64,000 nt of DNA, taken from an uncultured Bacteroidaceae bacterium (GTDB lineage Bacteria > Bacteroidota > Bacteroidia > Bacteroidales > Bacteroidaceae). The notes under the pieces were generated by a model. The model did no database searches. It was given only the letters and a program-made list of their open reading frames with translations, and had not been told where the DNA came from. Made by a program: the position numbers and the translations under genes. Location: the NCBI GenBank assembly GCA_905233465.1, contig CAJOEI010000002.1, positions 112,654 through 176,653 of the forward strand, given 5' to 3'. Below, piece after piece: positions 39,730 through 51,667 of the stretch; the stretch's first letter is position 1; every line of letters begins with the position of its first letter.

Positions 39730-41118
39730 ATGACTCTCATCAAATCCATTTCCGGCATCCGCGGCACCATCGGCGGCCGCGCTGGTGACACACTCAATCC
39801 CCTTGACATTGTCAAATTCGTATCTGCCTATGCCACACTCATCCGCAAGGTGGACAAGATAGGCACTAACAAAATCGTCGTCGGACGTGACGCACGCATA
39901 TCAGGCGAGATGGTCAAGAACGTCGTCTGCGGCACCCTAATGGGCATGGGCTTCGACGTTGTGAACATCGGCCTTGCCACAACTCCTACCACCGAGTTGG
40001 CAGTGACAATGGAGAAGGCCTGCGGCGGCATCATACTCACGGCATCCCACAACCCGCGCCAGTGGAACGCCCTAAAGCTGCTCAACAGCGACGGCGAGTT
40101 CCTCAACGCAGCCGAAGGAGCCGAGGTGCTGCGCATAGCTGCCGCCGAGGACTTCGAGTATGCCGATGTAGACCACCTCGGCAAGTACCGCGAGGACAAC
40201 AGCTACGACCAGAAGCACATTGACCTCGTCAAGAACCTCGCTCTCGTTGACGTCGAGGCCATTAAGGCCCGCAAGTTCCGCGTTGCACTTGACACCGTGA
40301 ACTCTGTCGGCGGTGTGATCCTTCCCAAGCTCCTCAACCAGCTCGGAGTCGAGACCGTGACCTGCCTATATGGCGAACCCACTGGCGACTTCCAGCACAA
40401 CCCAGAGCCGCTTGAGAAGAACCTCGGCGACATCAAGGCCCTGATGCAGAAGGGCGGCTACGATATCGCTTTCGTCGTCGATCCCGATGTAGACCGTCTG
40501 GCCCTGTTCTGTGAGGACGGAACCATGTACGGTGAGGAATACACCCTCGTCACCGTGGCTGACTACATCCTGCAGCACACACCTGGCAACACCGTCTCTA
40601 ACCTCTCCAGCACACGCGCCCTGCGCGACGTCACGCGCAAATATGGCTGCGAATACAACGCCGCTGCCGTGGGCGAGGTGAACGTGGTGACAAAGATGAA
40701 GGCCACCAACGCCGTCATCGGCGGCGAGGGCAACGGCGGTGTCATCTATCCCGCTGCACATTGCGGCCGCGATGCCCTCGTTGGCATAGCACTCATCCTC
40801 ACCTATCTGGCCAAGAAAGGCATGACCACAAGCCAGCTGCGCGCCACATACCCCAACTACGCCATTGCCAAGAACCGCATCGACCTCACACCAGACACAG
40901 ACGTCGATGCCATTCTGGCCAAGGTGAAGGAGCTCTACAAGGAGCAGGAGGTAAACGACATTGACGGCGTGAAGATTGACTTTCCCGACAAGTGGGTACA
41001 CCTGCGCAAGAGCAACACCGAACCCATTATCCGCGTCTATAGCGAGGCCTCCACAATGGAAGCAGCCGACCAGCTCGGCAAGGACATCATGGATGTTGTC
41101 TACAGCATGACTCGATAA
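39730..41118 (+). CDS. glmM: Phosphoglucosamine mutase
   Basis: ILTASHNPRQWNALKLLN, DPDVDRLALFCEDG, GEGNGGVIYP, RKSNTEPIIRVYSEA. Confidence 0.9.
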   Translation: MTLIKSISGIRGTIGGRAGDTLNPLDIVKFVSAYATLIRKVDKIGTNKIVVGRDARISGEMVKNVVCGTLMGMGFDVVNIGLATTPTTELAVTMEKACGGIILTASHNPRQWNALKLLNSDGEFLNAAEGAEVLRIAAAEDFEYADVDHLGKYREDNSYDQKHIDLVKNLALVDVEAIKARKFRVALDTVNSVGGVILPKLLNQLGVETVTCLYGEPTGDFQHNPEPLEKNLGDIKALMQKGGYDIAFVVDPDVDRLALFCEDGTMYGEEYTLVTVADYILQHTPGNTVSNLSSTRALRDVTRKYGCEYNAAAVGEVNVVTKMKATNAVIGGEGNGGVIYPAAHCGRDALVGIALILTYLAKKGMTTSQLRATYPNYAIAKNRIDLTPDTDVDAILAKVKELYKEQEVNDIDGVKIDFPDKWVHLRKSNTEPIIRVYSEASTMEAADQLGKDIMDVVYSMTR

Positions 41119-41141
41119 CGAAGGGCCAAACGAGATAGATA

Positions 41142-41182
41142 AGCCTCCGACCGCTAATCAGCAGTCGGAGGCCTTTTATTTT
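41142..41182 (+). terminator. Intrinsic terminator after glmM
   Basis: GCCTCCGACCGC-TAATCA-GCAGTCGGAGGCC followed by TTTTATTTT. Confidence 0.85.
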
Positions 41183-41241
41183 AGTTAATTATTTGAAAAA
41201 GCGGGAAAAAGCAGCAAAATAGTATTACTTTTGCAGCGTTT

Positions 41242-42438
41242 TTGCAATGTAGTCACATAATGAGATACGACACTATAGAATACACCGAGCTCGGGGCAAG
41301 TGCTCAGATTGCAACATTCACCCCTCTCACCTCCGCCTTGGGGGAGGTCGGGAGGGGGCCCGCTGAGCAGCACGCCATTATCCATATCAGCCCACGCGGA
41401 GAGCAGTTCCAGCAGCAATATGCTCGCTTGGCTGCGGCAGAGGAAGCCCTGATGCACAGCGCTCTATGCAATGGTGGCACAGCCGTCTTCAAACGCTACT
41501 TCCTCAGCGATGCAGCCAACCAGCAAGCAGAGATAAACAACAAGGAAACATCCCCATGCTCTGTGTCATGCATACAGCAACCGCCATTGAACGGCTCCAA
41601 GGTGGCCGTGTGGATGTATATCGTGCATGGCATGGATGTGCAAGATGAGGATACAGGACTTGTCACAGCAGAGCACAACGGCTACCGCCACCTATGGATG
41701 ATGGGTATGGTATGCGATGAGGGCATGAGTGACTCTGCCAAGCAGACTAATAAGCTGCTGCAGCGCTACGTCGAGACACTGCAGCACTGCGGAGCAACAC
41801 TCGCTGACAATTGCATACGCACATGGTTCTATGTGCGTGATGTTGACACACAATACAGCGGCATGGTGCGAGCCAGACGCGAGTTCTTTGCAGCACACGG
41901 CCTCACCCCTCACACACATTTCATCTCATCCACAGGCATTGGCGGCGTGCCGGCAAAGCAAAGTGCACTAATACAACTCGGCACCTATGCCCTGACAGGA
42001 TTCGACCCTGCACAGCAGCACTATCTCTATGCCCCAACACACCTCAACGCGACCTACGAGTACGGCGTCACCTTCGAACGCGGCACGCGCATGGACTATG
42101 GCGACCGCAGACATGTTTACATCAGCGGTACAGCGAGCATCAACAACCGCGGAGAAGTGGTGCATGTGGGAGATGTGGTGCAACAGACCTGGCGAATGTG
42201 GGAGAATGTAGAGGCACTGCTGAAGGAGGCGGAAGTGACGTTCGACGACGTGGCACAGATTGTTGTGTATCTTCGTGACGTGGCAGACTACGATACGGTA
42301 TCGCGCCTGTTTGCACAGCGCTTCCCATGCACGCCATACCTGATTACACTTGCACCCGTCTGCCGCCCAGCATGGCTCATAGAGATGGAATGTGTGGCAA
42401 TACGCCAGCAGATGGACACGCGATTCCGCGATTTTTGA
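41242..42438 (+). CDS. Rid/YjgF-fold (chorismatase FkbO-like) protein
   Basis: HVYISGTASINNRGEVVHVGDVVQQTWRMWENVEALLKEAEVTFDDVAQIVVYLRDVADYDTV RidA-type C-terminal domain. Confidence 0.75.
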   Translation: MQCSHIMRYDTIEYTELGASAQIATFTPLTSALGEVGRGPAEQHAIIHISPRGEQFQQQYARLAAAEEALMHSALCNGGTAVFKRYFLSDAANQQAEINNKETSPCSVSCIQQPPLNGSKVAVWMYIVHGMDVQDEDTGLVTAEHNGYRHLWMMGMVCDEGMSDSAKQTNKLLQRYVETLQHCGATLADNCIRTWFYVRDVDTQYSGMVRARREFFAAHGLTPHTHFISSTGIGGVPAKQSALIQLGTYALTGFDPAQQHYLYAPTHLNATYEYGVTFERGTRMDYGDRRHVYISGTASINNRGEVVHVGDVVQQTWRMWENVEALLKEAEVTFDDVAQIVVYLRDVADYDTVSRLFAQRFPCTPYLITLAPVCRPAWLIEMECVAIRQQMDTRFRDF

Positions 42439-42458
42439 GAATTCTGAGTTAGAGTTAG

Positions 42459-43454
42459 GTGGCAGAAAAGGAACGTATTGTATGGATAGACACGCTGCGT
42501 GGCTGCTGCATGCTGTGCATTCTGTGGTTCCATACAGAAATGTATTACGTTGGCCGGGATGTGACCCCCTATGAATTCTATGTCGGCGATGTGCTCGCAG
42601 TCTTCTTCTTTTTGTCCGGTTATCTCTTTCATATAACCAGCAACCCTTTCAATGTGCATCACAAGCTGTATGGCGTGTGGAGGTGGCTAATAATACCATA
42701 TCTGGTCTTCACGACTGCAATGGCGGTGCCCAAGGCGATGGCACACGGCAATGTCTCTCCCAACATTAGCACAATATTAACAGGACACGCCTCGTGGTTC
42801 ATCAGCGCGCTGATTGTTGCAGAGATAATGTTCATAGCAATATTATACATTGGGCATAAAGTCCGTCAAGTATCTGTGTCTCTGGCTTAGGCCGCACTTG
42901 CGATGCTACTGGCTTCTGCTATAATAGGCAACAGGTTGTCACCATATCACAATGCATGCAATCTGTGGCATGTCAATGAGTCTATGCTGGGCTTCTTCCT
43001 GATGACATGCGGATATTTCTTTCATCAATACGAAAAGGCACTGGATAAGGTTTTGCGCCACCCATTAACATTATTGACAATGCTCATACTCTGCGTAGGC
43101 ATAAAATATGTAATAGCACATACAGGCGCAAAGCTAATTTTCGGCCCCATCATAGTGACCAACTATTACCTCTTTGTTGCAGATCTGCTACTGGTCACCT
43201 TTCTCCTTGTCAGCGTGTTCAGGATGCTGCCCCGTACACACTTCATGCAGTGGGTTGGCAGACATTCGATTGTGTACTACTTCTTTTCTGGAGGTGTGCC
43301 ATTGGCTGTTGGCAAGGCACTTACCAAGCTGGGATTCTGTATAAGCACTCAGACGAACGTCTATCCATGCATAAGTATGGCCTTCGCAATAGTATGCGTA
43401 TTGTCTACAATAATGGTCTGGGCCGTATACAGATATACGAATATTGTCCGATAA
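42459..43454 (+). pseudogene. Acyltransferase-3 family membrane protein interrupted by one in-frame TAG at 42888-42890
   Basis: ORFs 42459-42890 and 42903-43454 are in the same frame; ERIVWIDTLRGCCMLCILWFHTEMYY motif. Confidence 0.85.
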
Positions 43455-43520
43455 TATCCTTTTTCAGGCATGGCACAATAAAAAGTTGATAATAAGAAAG
43501 GATAAACGGTTGAAATATTG

Positions 43521-43528
43521 TATCTTTG
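43521..43528 (+). promoter_or_regulatory. -7 box TATCTTTG upstream of leuS
   Basis: TATCTTTGCGCCCGC, about 45 bp before the ATG; -33 element not clear. Confidence 0.5.
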
Positions 43529-43571
43529 CGCCCGCAAATAGAACATAACGTCAACGATAAAGATAAATATA

Positions 43572-46481
43572 ATGGAATACAACTTCAGAGAAATTGAAAA
43601 GAAGTGGCAACAACGCTGGGTTGCTGATGGCACTTATAAAGTCAACGAGGACGCGAGCCGCAACAAGTTCTATGTGCTCAACATGTTCCCTTATCCCAGT
43701 GGTGCGGGTCTGCATGTGGGTCATCCTCTGGGCTACATCGCCAGCGACATCTATGCCCGCTACAAGCGGTTGTGCGGATACAACGTGCTCAACCCTATGG
43801 GATACGATGCCTATGGCCTACCTGCGGAGCAGTATGCGATACAAACTGGGCAGCATCCAGCCATCACCACAGAGCAAAACATCAACCGCTATCGCGAGCA
43901 GCTGGATAAGATAGGCTTCTCGTTTGACTGGAGCCGCGAGGTGCGCACCTGCGACCCGCAGTACTACCACTGGACACAATGGGCCTTCCAGCAGATGTTC
44001 AACTCATACTACGACAACCGCAGCCAGAAGGCCCAATCAATAGAGAAACTGATTGACCATTTCTCCAACTTTGGCACTGAGGGACTTGATGTAGCACAGA
44101 CCGAGGAGCTGTCGTTCACCGCTGCTGAATGGAATTGCATGAGCTGGAAAGAGCGCCAGCAGGTGCTGATGAACTATCGCATAGCCTACTTGGCCGAGAC
44201 TATGGTCAACTGGTGCCCAGCGCTGGGTACAGTGCTGGCCAACGACGAGGTCGTCAACGGTGTCAGCGAACGTGGCGGCTATCCCGTGGAGCAGAAGCGC
44301 ATGCGCCAGTGGTGCCTGCGTGTATCGGCATACTCACAGCGTTTGCTGGACGGCCTTGAAACAATTGACTGGAGCGAAAGCATCAAAGAGACGCAGCGCA
44401 ACTGGATTGGCCGAAGCGAGGGTGCCGAGATTGAGATAAAAGTAAAAAGTGAAAAGAGAGAAGAGAAAAATATCTCATTCACCATATTCACCACTCGCGC
44501 CGATACAATGTTTGGTGTCACCTTCTTTGTGCTGGCACCTGAAAGCGAGCTCGTAGATCAGGTAACCACATCGGAGCAGCGTACTGCCGTAGATGAATAC
44601 ATCAAATATGTGAAGAGCCGCACAGAGCGTGAGCGCATGATAGACCACACCGTCACGGGTGTGTTCACTGGAGCCTACGGCATCAATCCCATCACAGGCG
44701 AGGAATGTCCCATTTACGTGGCAGAATATGTGCTTGCCGGCTACGGCACTGGTGCCATCATGGCAGTGCCAGCTCACGACAGCCGTGACTACGCCTTTGC
44801 ACGACACTTCAACTTGCCCATAATCCCATTGGTTGAGGGTGCCGACGTGAGCGAGGAGAGCTATGACGCGAAGGAGGGTATTGTGATGAACTCGCCTCGG
44901 ACAGAAAACGGCAGTGTGGACTATAATGGTGAGCGCCTCATCCTCAACGGCATGACCATCAAGGAGGCCATTGCTGAGACCAAGCGCTTCGTTGAGGCCC
45001 ACAAGCTCGGCCGCGTGAAGGTGAACTACCGTCTGCGTGATGCCATCTTCTCGCGTCAGCGCTACTGGGGTGAGCCTTTCCCTGTTTATTACGAGCAAGG
45101 TATGCCTCGCATGATTCCTGAGTCATGTCTGCCGCTGGAACTACCCGAGGTGGATAAGTTCCTGCCTACCGAGACTGGCGAGCCGCCATTGGGCAATGCC
45201 AAGCGTTGGGCTTGGGACACCAAGAATCAAGCTGTTGCCGATTGTTCCGCAATCGACAACGAGACCGTGTTCCCCCTCGAACTCAACACAATGCCAGGCT
45301 TCGCAGGGTCATCGGCCTATTACCTCCGATATATGGATCCGAAGAACGACGAAGCTTTGGTGAACGAGCAAGCCGACCAGTACTGGCAGGCCGTTGACCT
45401 GTATGTGGGCGGTTCGGAGCACGCCACGGGCCACCTCATTTACTCGCGTTTCTGGAACAAGTTCCTTTTCGACCTCGGTGTGAGCTGCAAGGAAGAGCCC
45501 TTCCAGAAGCTAATCAACCAGGGCATGATTCAGGGGTGGTCGAGCTTCGTGTATCGTCTGAGGGGCACAAAGAAATTCGTGAGCTTCGACCTGCTGGATG
45601 AGCAATACGATGATGCTAAGAAGAAGAGCATTTACCTCTATCAAGGCATTGCTGCCGATCCAGTCTATGCAGATATCAGCATGGTGAGCGGCAATGTGCT
45701 CAACGTGGACAAGATTCGTGAGTGGACACCGGAATTCCGCGATGCTGAGTTCATCCTCAACGCCAATGGTCAGTATATTGTCAGTCAAGCCATTGAGAAG
45801 ATGTCGAAGTCGAAATATAACGTGGTGAATCCAGATGACATCTGCGAACACTATGGAGCAGATACGTTGCGCCTGTACGAGATGTTCCTCGGTCCTATCG
45901 AGCAGTCTAAACCTTGGGACGTGGCTGGTATCGACGGTTGCTTCCGCTTCCTAAAGAAGTTCTGGAACCTGTTCTGGGACAAGGACACCTTTGCCGTCAC
46001 CGATGGCGAACCCACTAAGGCCGAACTAAAGTCTCTGCACAAGCTTATCAAGAAGGTCACGGAAGACATTGAGACCTTCTCATACAACACGAGCATCCCC
46101 GCCTTTATGATAGCCACGAACGAGCTGGCCCAGCTCAAGTGCCAGAAACGTGCCGTGTTGGAACCAGTGGTCATACTCATAGCACCTTTTGCGCCTCACA
46201 TCGCAGAGGAGCTGTGGCACCTTCTTGGACATCAGACAAGCGTCTGCGATGCCCAGTGGCCGTCGTTCGATGCAAGCTGCCTCGTGGAGGACACCGTTAA
46301 GATGATGGTTGCCTTCAATGGCAAGACACGCTTCGGCATAGACTTCGCCGCTGACGCAGACAACGCGACCATTGAGGCCACGGTGCGCGAACACGAGCTG
46401 ACGCCAAAGTATCTGGAAGGCAAACAGATTGTGAAAGTCATCATCGTCCCCAAACGTATGGTGAATCTGGTAATTAAATAG
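43572..46481 (+). CDS. leuS: Leucine--tRNA ligase
   Basis: [26 protein letters not shown]-type motif and [19 protein letters not shown] motif. Confidence 0.97.
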   Translation: MEYNFREIEKKWQQRWVADGTYKVNEDASRNKFYVLNMFPYPSGAGLHVGHPLGYIASDIYARYKRLCGYNVLNPMGYDAYGLPAEQYAIQTGQHPAITTEQNINRYREQLDKIGFSFDWSREVRTCDPQYYHWTQWAFQQMFNSYYDNRSQKAQSIEKLIDHFSNFGTEGLDVAQTEELSFTAAEWNCMSWKERQQVLMNYRIAYLAETMVNWCPALGTVLANDEVVNGVSERGGYPVEQKRMRQWCLRVSAYSQRLLDGLETIDWSESIKETQRNWIGRSEGAEIEIKVKSEKREEKNISFTIFTTRADTMFGVTFFVLAPESELVDQVTTSEQRTAVDEYIKYVKSRTERERMIDHTVTGVFTGAYGINPITGEECPIYVAEYVLAGYGTGAIMAVPAHDSRDYAFARHFNLPIIPLVEGADVSEESYDAKEGIVMNSPRTENGSVDYNGERLILNGMTIKEAIAETKRFVEAHKLGRVKVNYRLRDAIFSRQRYWGEPFPVYYEQGMPRMIPESCLPLELPEVDKFLPTETGEPPLGNAKRWAWDTKNQAVADCSAIDNETVFPLELNTMPGFAGSSAYYLRYMDPKNDEALVNEQADQYWQAVDLYVGGSEHATGHLIYSRFWNKFLFDLGVSCKEEPFQKLINQGMIQGWSSFVYRLRGTKKFVSFDLLDEQYDDAKKKSIYLYQGIAADPVYADISMVSGNVLNVDKIREWTPEFRDAEFILNANGQYIVSQAIEKMSKSKYNVVNPDDICEHYGADTLRLYEMFLGPIEQSKPWDVAGIDGCFRFLKKFWNLFWDKDTFAVTDGEPTKAELKSLHKLIKKVTEDIETFSYNTSIPAFMIATNELAQLKCQKRAVLEPVVILIAPFAPHIAEELWHLLGHQTSVCDAQWPSFDASCLVEDTVKMMVAFNGKTRFGIDFAADADNATIEATVREHELTPKYLEGKQIVKVIIVPKRMVNLVIK

Positions 46482-46490
46482 TTTTCAGCC

Positions 46491-47381
46491 ATGTCATCGC
46501 TACCTAAAATCCACATTTGGGATGAGGTGAAGGACTATATCTTCATCTACATCGGTTGCACACTCTACTGCATCGGCTTCTGCTTCTTCATGTTGCCATA
46601 CCAATTCATCCCCGGCGGATGCACTGGCATAGCTGCCCTCATCTACTATGGCACAGGCATACCTACGCAGTACTCCTACTTCGTCATCAACGTAGCACTG
46701 CTGCTGATTGGTTTAAAGATACTGGGGTTCAAGTATTTCGCAAAAACCATCTATGCGGTTCTATGCATAACGTTGATGCTGGAAGTGATACAGAATCTCA
46801 TTATGCTACCAGACGGCACGTTACCGCGACTGGCAAATGACGAGGACTTCATGGCAGCTGTCATCGGTGGCTGTCTCGAGGGCACTGGTTTGGCCATTGT
46901 GTTCATCAACAATGGTTCGACAGGCGGCACAGACATCATAGCCAGTATTGTGAACAAGTACAAGTCGTTCTCTATGGGCCGCATCATCATGTGGATGGAC
47001 TTCACCATCGTCACCAGCGGCTTCCTTGTACTTGGCGACTGGCACAAGGTGGTCATAGGTTACTGTGTGCTACTCATCTCTATGGTGATGCTGGAATACA
47101 CCATGAACTCGGCTACACAGAGCGTGCAGTTCACCATAATCTCTGACAAATACGACGAGATAGCCAAGACTATCTCCGACGAGATAGGTCGCGGCGCAAC
47201 GGTGCTCTACGGTGAAGGCTTCTATAGCAAAGCCTCTCGCCATGTGCTGATTGTCATGGCGCGCGGGCGTGAGAGCGGCAACATCTTCCGACTCATCAAG
47301 CATATTGACCCGAAAGCTTTCGTCTCGCAGAGTAAGGTGGAAGGGGTTTATGGTGAAGGCTTTGACCACATAAAGAATTGA
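46491..47381 (+). CDS. YitT family membrane protein
   Basis: Multi-[18 protein letters not shown] and [24 protein letters not shown] domain. Confidence 0.85.
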   Translation: MSSLPKIHIWDEVKDYIFIYIGCTLYCIGFCFFMLPYQFIPGGCTGIAALIYYGTGIPTQYSYFVINVALLLIGLKILGFKYFAKTIYAVLCITLMLEVIQNLIMLPDGTLPRLANDEDFMAAVIGGCLEGTGLAIVFINNGSTGGTDIIASIVNKYKSFSMGRIIMWMDFTIVTSGFLVLGDWHKVVIGYCVLLISMVMLEYTMNSATQSVQFTIISDKYDEIAKTISDEIGRGATVLYGEGFYSKASRHVLIVMARGRESGNIFRLIKHIDPKAFVSQSKVEGVYGEGFDHIKN

Positions 47382-47413
47382 CGATTTTACGATTTCACGA
47401 TTTCACGATTATT

Positions 47414-48004
47414 ATGAAATTAGTTTTTGCCACCAACAACGTGCACAAGCTCTCTGAGGTTCGCCAGATATTGGGTGATGCTTTCGAGGTGTCGTCACTT
47501 AGTGATATAGGGTGCCATGAGGACATCCCTGAGACGGCCGACACACTGGAGGGTAACGCGCTGCAGAAGGCGCGATATGTGCACGAACATTTCGGTTGCG
47601 ACTGTTTTGCCGACGACACAGGCTTGGAGGTTGATGCCCTTGGCGGTGCACCAGGAGTGCATACGGCGCGCTATGCTGCTTATTGCTGTGGCGGTGAGGA
47701 CCACAATACAGCTGCCAATGTGGATGTCTTGTTGGCAAATATGAAAAAAAAGCGTAACCGCAACGCAAGATTCCGCACCGTTATTGCGTTAATATATAAA
47801 GGTGAAGAATATCTGTTCGATGGCATCGTGGAAGGCGATATCCTCACCGAACGTCGAGGTACTGATGGCTTTGGCTATGACCCAGTATTCCGGCCAAAGG
47901 GATATGAGGGCTCATTTGCCGAGATGGGCGTTGACGCCAAGAATACTATTAGCCATCGCGCACGAGCCACACAGAAACTCGTTGAGTTTCTTAAGGGTAG
48001 ATAA
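47414..48004 (+). CDS. rdgB: Non-canonical purine NTP pyrophosphatase (dITP/XTP)
   Basis: [62 protein letters not shown] at 47414. Confidence 0.92.
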   Translation: MKLVFATNNVHKLSEVRQILGDAFEVSSLSDIGCHEDIPETADTLEGNALQKARYVHEHFGCDCFADDTGLEVDALGGAPGVHTARYAAYCCGGEDHNTAANVDVLLANMKKKRNRNARFRTVIALIYKGEEYLFDGIVEGDILTERRGTDGFGYDPVFRPKGYEGSFAEMGVDAKNTISHRARATQKLVEFLKGR

Positions 48005-48012
48005 AAGTTGAA

Positions 48013-50400
48013 ATGAAAGTAAATCGGATAATGAAGAACAATATATTCAATAAGCCCACCGTGCTTCGCAGAGCCAACACGCTGCGAACAGTTGTCATTT
48101 TTGTTATCTTCTCAACTTTCATCTTTCATCTTTCAAAACTATCCGCACAACCACTGGGCTCATGGCAAGTATATCCATCCTACACCACAGCCACTAAGGT
48201 CATACCTGTTGGAAAGCGCATTTATGGCCTCATGGAGAGCAATCTGATTGCCTACGACACCGAAGATGCGAGCGTGACGACCTTCGACTGCCTGCGACAG
48301 CTCAACGATGTCACTATATCGCTCATGGAATATTGCCCTGAGGCCAAGCGTATGATACTTGTCTATGACAACAGCAACATCGACCTCATCTCCACCGACG
48401 ATGACGATGATGTCCTGAATTTGGCTTATATCAAGCAGAGCAACATGCAGGATAATACCGTCAATGGCATCAGCATGTTTGGCACTACAGCATACCTGGC
48501 CACCAATTTCGGCATAGTATGCATAGACGTAGCAGAAGGTGTCATCCTGCACACATACAACCTTGGCGAACGAGTGACAGCAGCTGCATCAGACGGCACA
48601 TATATTTTTGCCGGAGGAACATCAGGTGTCTGGCGCGGACGCATGAGCGACAACCTGCAGGATCCTGCATCATGGACATGCATACAAACCAATATTCGTT
48701 TGCCACAGAAGATGTTCTTCTTCGACGAACATGTTTTCGCCATATCCGGCAGCTATCTATGCTGGTCTCCGGGTAACGGACAACGATTTGATGCAAAACT
48801 GTTGTATGCACCAACAAGCGTGAATGTGCAGTCTGACTGCTTCATCTTTGCTGGAAGCCAGCGCATGGACATCTTCTCGGCCTGGAACCAGAGCACAAGC
48901 TATCAGGGCAATTTCACATGGAATGATGTCTGTCGCGTGGGCAACACCTTCTGGGCTGCCGACGGCAGCAAGGGCCTCCAGGCATACCGGCTGGATGGCA
49001 ATGATTTCACTCTGACACAGGCAGAGATACACCCCAACAGTCCGCTACACAGCTACAGTCACCATCTTCGCTACACAGCAGGAGGACGACTGTTGGTCTC
49101 AGGCGGTTCGATGAGCTACGGCTACCTGACCAATCCCGGAACAGCCATGATGCTTGAGCCCGATGGCACATGGGTGAACTTCGACAGCCAAAGCGCCATA
49201 GACGCAGCTCCAGACAGCAGATTTATCAACGCCACAGACATCGCACAAGATCCACAAGACCCCCAACATCACTATGTCGGAACAGCAACCAGCGGTGTGT
49301 ATGAATTTCGCAATGGAACATGCGTCAATCATCTGTCACCTTCCAACAGTCCGCTGAGGAGCACGCTGCCCAACGATGCTCATCCTCTGTGGTATGTCAT
49401 GTGTAGTAGCACGAAATACGACCCCGACGGCAATCTGTGGATTCTCAACTCTGCACAAGACACCATCATACGCATCATGCAGCCCGACGGACGATGGACA
49501 TCACTCTACTACAGCGAGATAAACCACGTGTCGGCTATGGACAACATAATCTTTGACAGACGGGGATGGGCGTGGATGAACAGCCGGCGTTCAACAGGGC
49601 GTGGACTATTCTGCCTCAATTATGGTGGAACTATCACGACATCATCTGACGACAGGCATTACCTGCGCTCGCAAATCGTGAATCAGGACCACACCACATA
49701 CGCCCCAGACTATTACTACTGCATGGCCGAAGACCTCAATGGCAATATATGGCTGGGTACATCTGAGGGCCCCTTCCTGATATCGGCACCCGAAGATTTC
49801 ATGGATTCTGATTTCAGGTTTGAACAAGTCAAGGTGGCACGGCAGGATGGCAGTGGGCTGGCTGACTATCTGTTGGCGGGTCTACCTATCACATGCATCA
49901 CCATTGATGGTGGCAACCGCAAGTGGTTTGGCACTCTCAACAACGGTGTGTATCTCATCAGCGACGACTGTCAAGAACAGATATACCACTTCACCACCGA
50001 CAACTCACCACTCATAAATAATGACATCAATGACATAGCCATCAACGGCGAGACGGGACAGGTGATGATAGCAACCGCCAAAGGACTCTGTTCATTCATG
50101 GCAGATGCCAGCGACGGCATCGACAACCCAACAGACGACGATGTCATAGCATACCCCAACCCCGTCACACCAGACTACAACGGCCCAATAGCAATACGAG
50201 GTCTGGCGGTAGGCAGCGACGTGAAGATTGTCACGTCCACCGGACAGATTGTCTGGAGCGGAACCTCCACTGGAGGTATGTTCACATGGAACGGATGCAA
50301 CGCCAGCGGACGCCGGGTGGCATCAGGAGTGTATATAGTGTTGTCAACACAGCCAAACGGCAAACAGGCTGTGGCAACAAAGATAGCATTCATACATTGA
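48013..50400 (+). CDS. porZ: Beta-propeller PorZ-like type IX secretion protein with T9SS-like C-terminal domain
   Basis: QPLGSWQVYPSYTTATKVIPVGKRIYGLMESNLIAYD N-terminus; YPNPVTPDYNGPIAIRGLA...ASGVYIVLST tail. Confidence 0.8.
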   Translation: MKVNRIMKNNIFNKPTVLRRANTLRTVVIFVIFSTFIFHLSKLSAQPLGSWQVYPSYTTATKVIPVGKRIYGLMESNLIAYDTEDASVTTFDCLRQLNDVTISLMEYCPEAKRMILVYDNSNIDLISTDDDDDVLNLAYIKQSNMQDNTVNGISMFGTTAYLATNFGIVCIDVAEGVILHTYNLGERVTAAASDGTYIFAGGTSGVWRGRMSDNLQDPASWTCIQTNIRLPQKMFFFDEHVFAISGSYLCWSPGNGQRFDAKLLYAPTSVNVQSDCFIFAGSQRMDIFSAWNQSTSYQGNFTWNDVCRVGNTFWAADGSKGLQAYRLDGNDFTLTQAEIHPNSPLHSYSHHLRYTAGGRLLVSGGSMSYGYLTNPGTAMMLEPDGTWVNFDSQSAIDAAPDSRFINATDIAQDPQDPQHHYVGTATSGVYEFRNGTCVNHLSPSNSPLRSTLPNDAHPLWYVMCSSTKYDPDGNLWILNSAQDTIIRIMQPDGRWTSLYYSEINHVSAMDNIIFDRRGWAWMNSRRSTGRGLFCLNYGGTITTSSDDRHYLRSQIVNQDHTTYAPDYYYCMAEDLNGNIWLGTSEGPFLISAPEDFMDSDFRFEQVKVARQDGSGLADYLLAGLPITCITIDGGNRKWFGTLNNGVYLISDDCQEQIYHFTTDNSPLINNDINDIAINGETGQVMIATAKGLCSFMADASDGIDNPTDDDVIAYPNPVTPDYNGPIAIRGLAVGSDVKIVTSTGQIVWSGTSTGGMFTWNGCNASGRRVASGVYIVLSTQPNGKQAVATKIAFIH

Positions 50401-50452
50401 ACTTAATTTATGGTGAGCCTGTCGAACCTCTTTAAACCTTAAACCTTAAACT

Positions 50453-51664
50453 TTGAACTTTTTAAAAAACGTGTTCAGGCAAGACTTTCCCATCCTCTCG
50501 CGCAAGATATATGGCCATCAGCTTGTCTATCTCGATAATGCTGCCACGACGCAGAAGCCACGCACTGTGATTGATGCCATGACGGATGAGTATCTCAACG
50601 TCAACGCCAATGTGCATCGCGGCGTGCACTATCTCTCGCAGCAGGCCACCGAACTCATGGAACAAGCTCGCGAGACAGTAAGGGCATTCTTGGGAGCACG
50701 TTCTACGTCAGAGATTATCTTCACTCGGGGAACCACTGAAAGCATCAACCTCGTAGCAGCGTCATTCGGTCAGGCATTCATGAGCGAATGCGACGAAATC
50801 ATCCTGACCGAGATGGAGCATCACTCCAACATCGTACCTTGGCAGTTGCTACGCACGCGCGCGCGTATTATTATTAAGGTGTGTCCCATCACCGATGACG
50901 GACACTTGGACCTCGAAGCACTCTCACGTCTCTTCACCTCACGAACGCGACTGCTCGCATGCACGGCTGTGAGCAATGTCTTGGGAACGGTGAATCCTCT
51001 TGACGCCATCATCAATATGGCTCATGACCATGACGTGCCAGTGCTCGTGGATGCTGCACAGGCTGCGCCGCATATCCCCATAGATGTGCAGAGCCTTGAT
51101 GTTGACTTCCTGGCATTCAGTGGGCACAAAATCTATGGCCCCACAGGTATCGGGGTGCTCTATGGCAAGGAAGCATTGCTACAGCAGATGCCTCCGTTCA
51201 TGGGAGGAGGAGAGATGATTGGCCGTGTCAGCTTTGAGCACACCACATTCAACGAACTGCCATATAAGTTCGAAGCCGGAACACCTGATTACGTTGCCTG
51301 CACAGGACTCGCGCGAGCACTCGACTACGTCACCGACATTGGTTTGGACAACATTGCGGCACATGAGCACGACCTTGTGACATACGCCATACAACGCCTA
51401 CGCGAAATCCCTGACATGCGCATCTTCGGGCCCTCCACTGCCGGCGTTATCTCCTTCCTTGTCGGCAACATACACCACTTGGATCTCGGAACGCTGTTGG
51501 ACCGTCTGGGCATAGCTGTGCGCACCGGACATCATTGTGCCGAGCCACTCATGCACCGACTGGGCATAGAAGGAACGGTTAGAGCATCATTCGCCCTTTA
51601 CAATACACGCGCAGAGGTGGATACACTTGTCGCAGCTATCGAGCGTGTACGCAAAATGTTCTGA
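50453..51664 (+). CDS. sufS: Cysteine desulfurase SufS-type
   Basis: LVYLDNAATTQKP, FSGHKIYGPTGIGVLYGK, VRTGHHCAEPLMHRLGI. Confidence 0.93.
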   Translation: MNFLKNVFRQDFPILSRKIYGHQLVYLDNAATTQKPRTVIDAMTDEYLNVNANVHRGVHYLSQQATELMEQARETVRAFLGARSTSEIIFTRGTTESINLVAASFGQAFMSECDEIILTEMEHHSNIVPWQLLRTRARIIIKVCPITDDGHLDLEALSRLFTSRTRLLACTAVSNVLGTVNPLDAIINMAHDHDVPVLVDAAQAAPHIPIDVQSLDVDFLAFSGHKIYGPTGIGVLYGKEALLQQMPPFMGGGEMIGRVSFEHTTFNELPYKFEAGTPDYVACTGLARALDYVTDIGLDNIAAHEHDLVTYAIQRLREIPDMRIFGPSTAGVISFLVGNIHHLDLGTLLDRLGIAVRTGHHCAEPLMHRLGIEGTVRASFALYNTRAEVDTLVAAIERVRKMF

Positions 51665-51667
51665 TAT

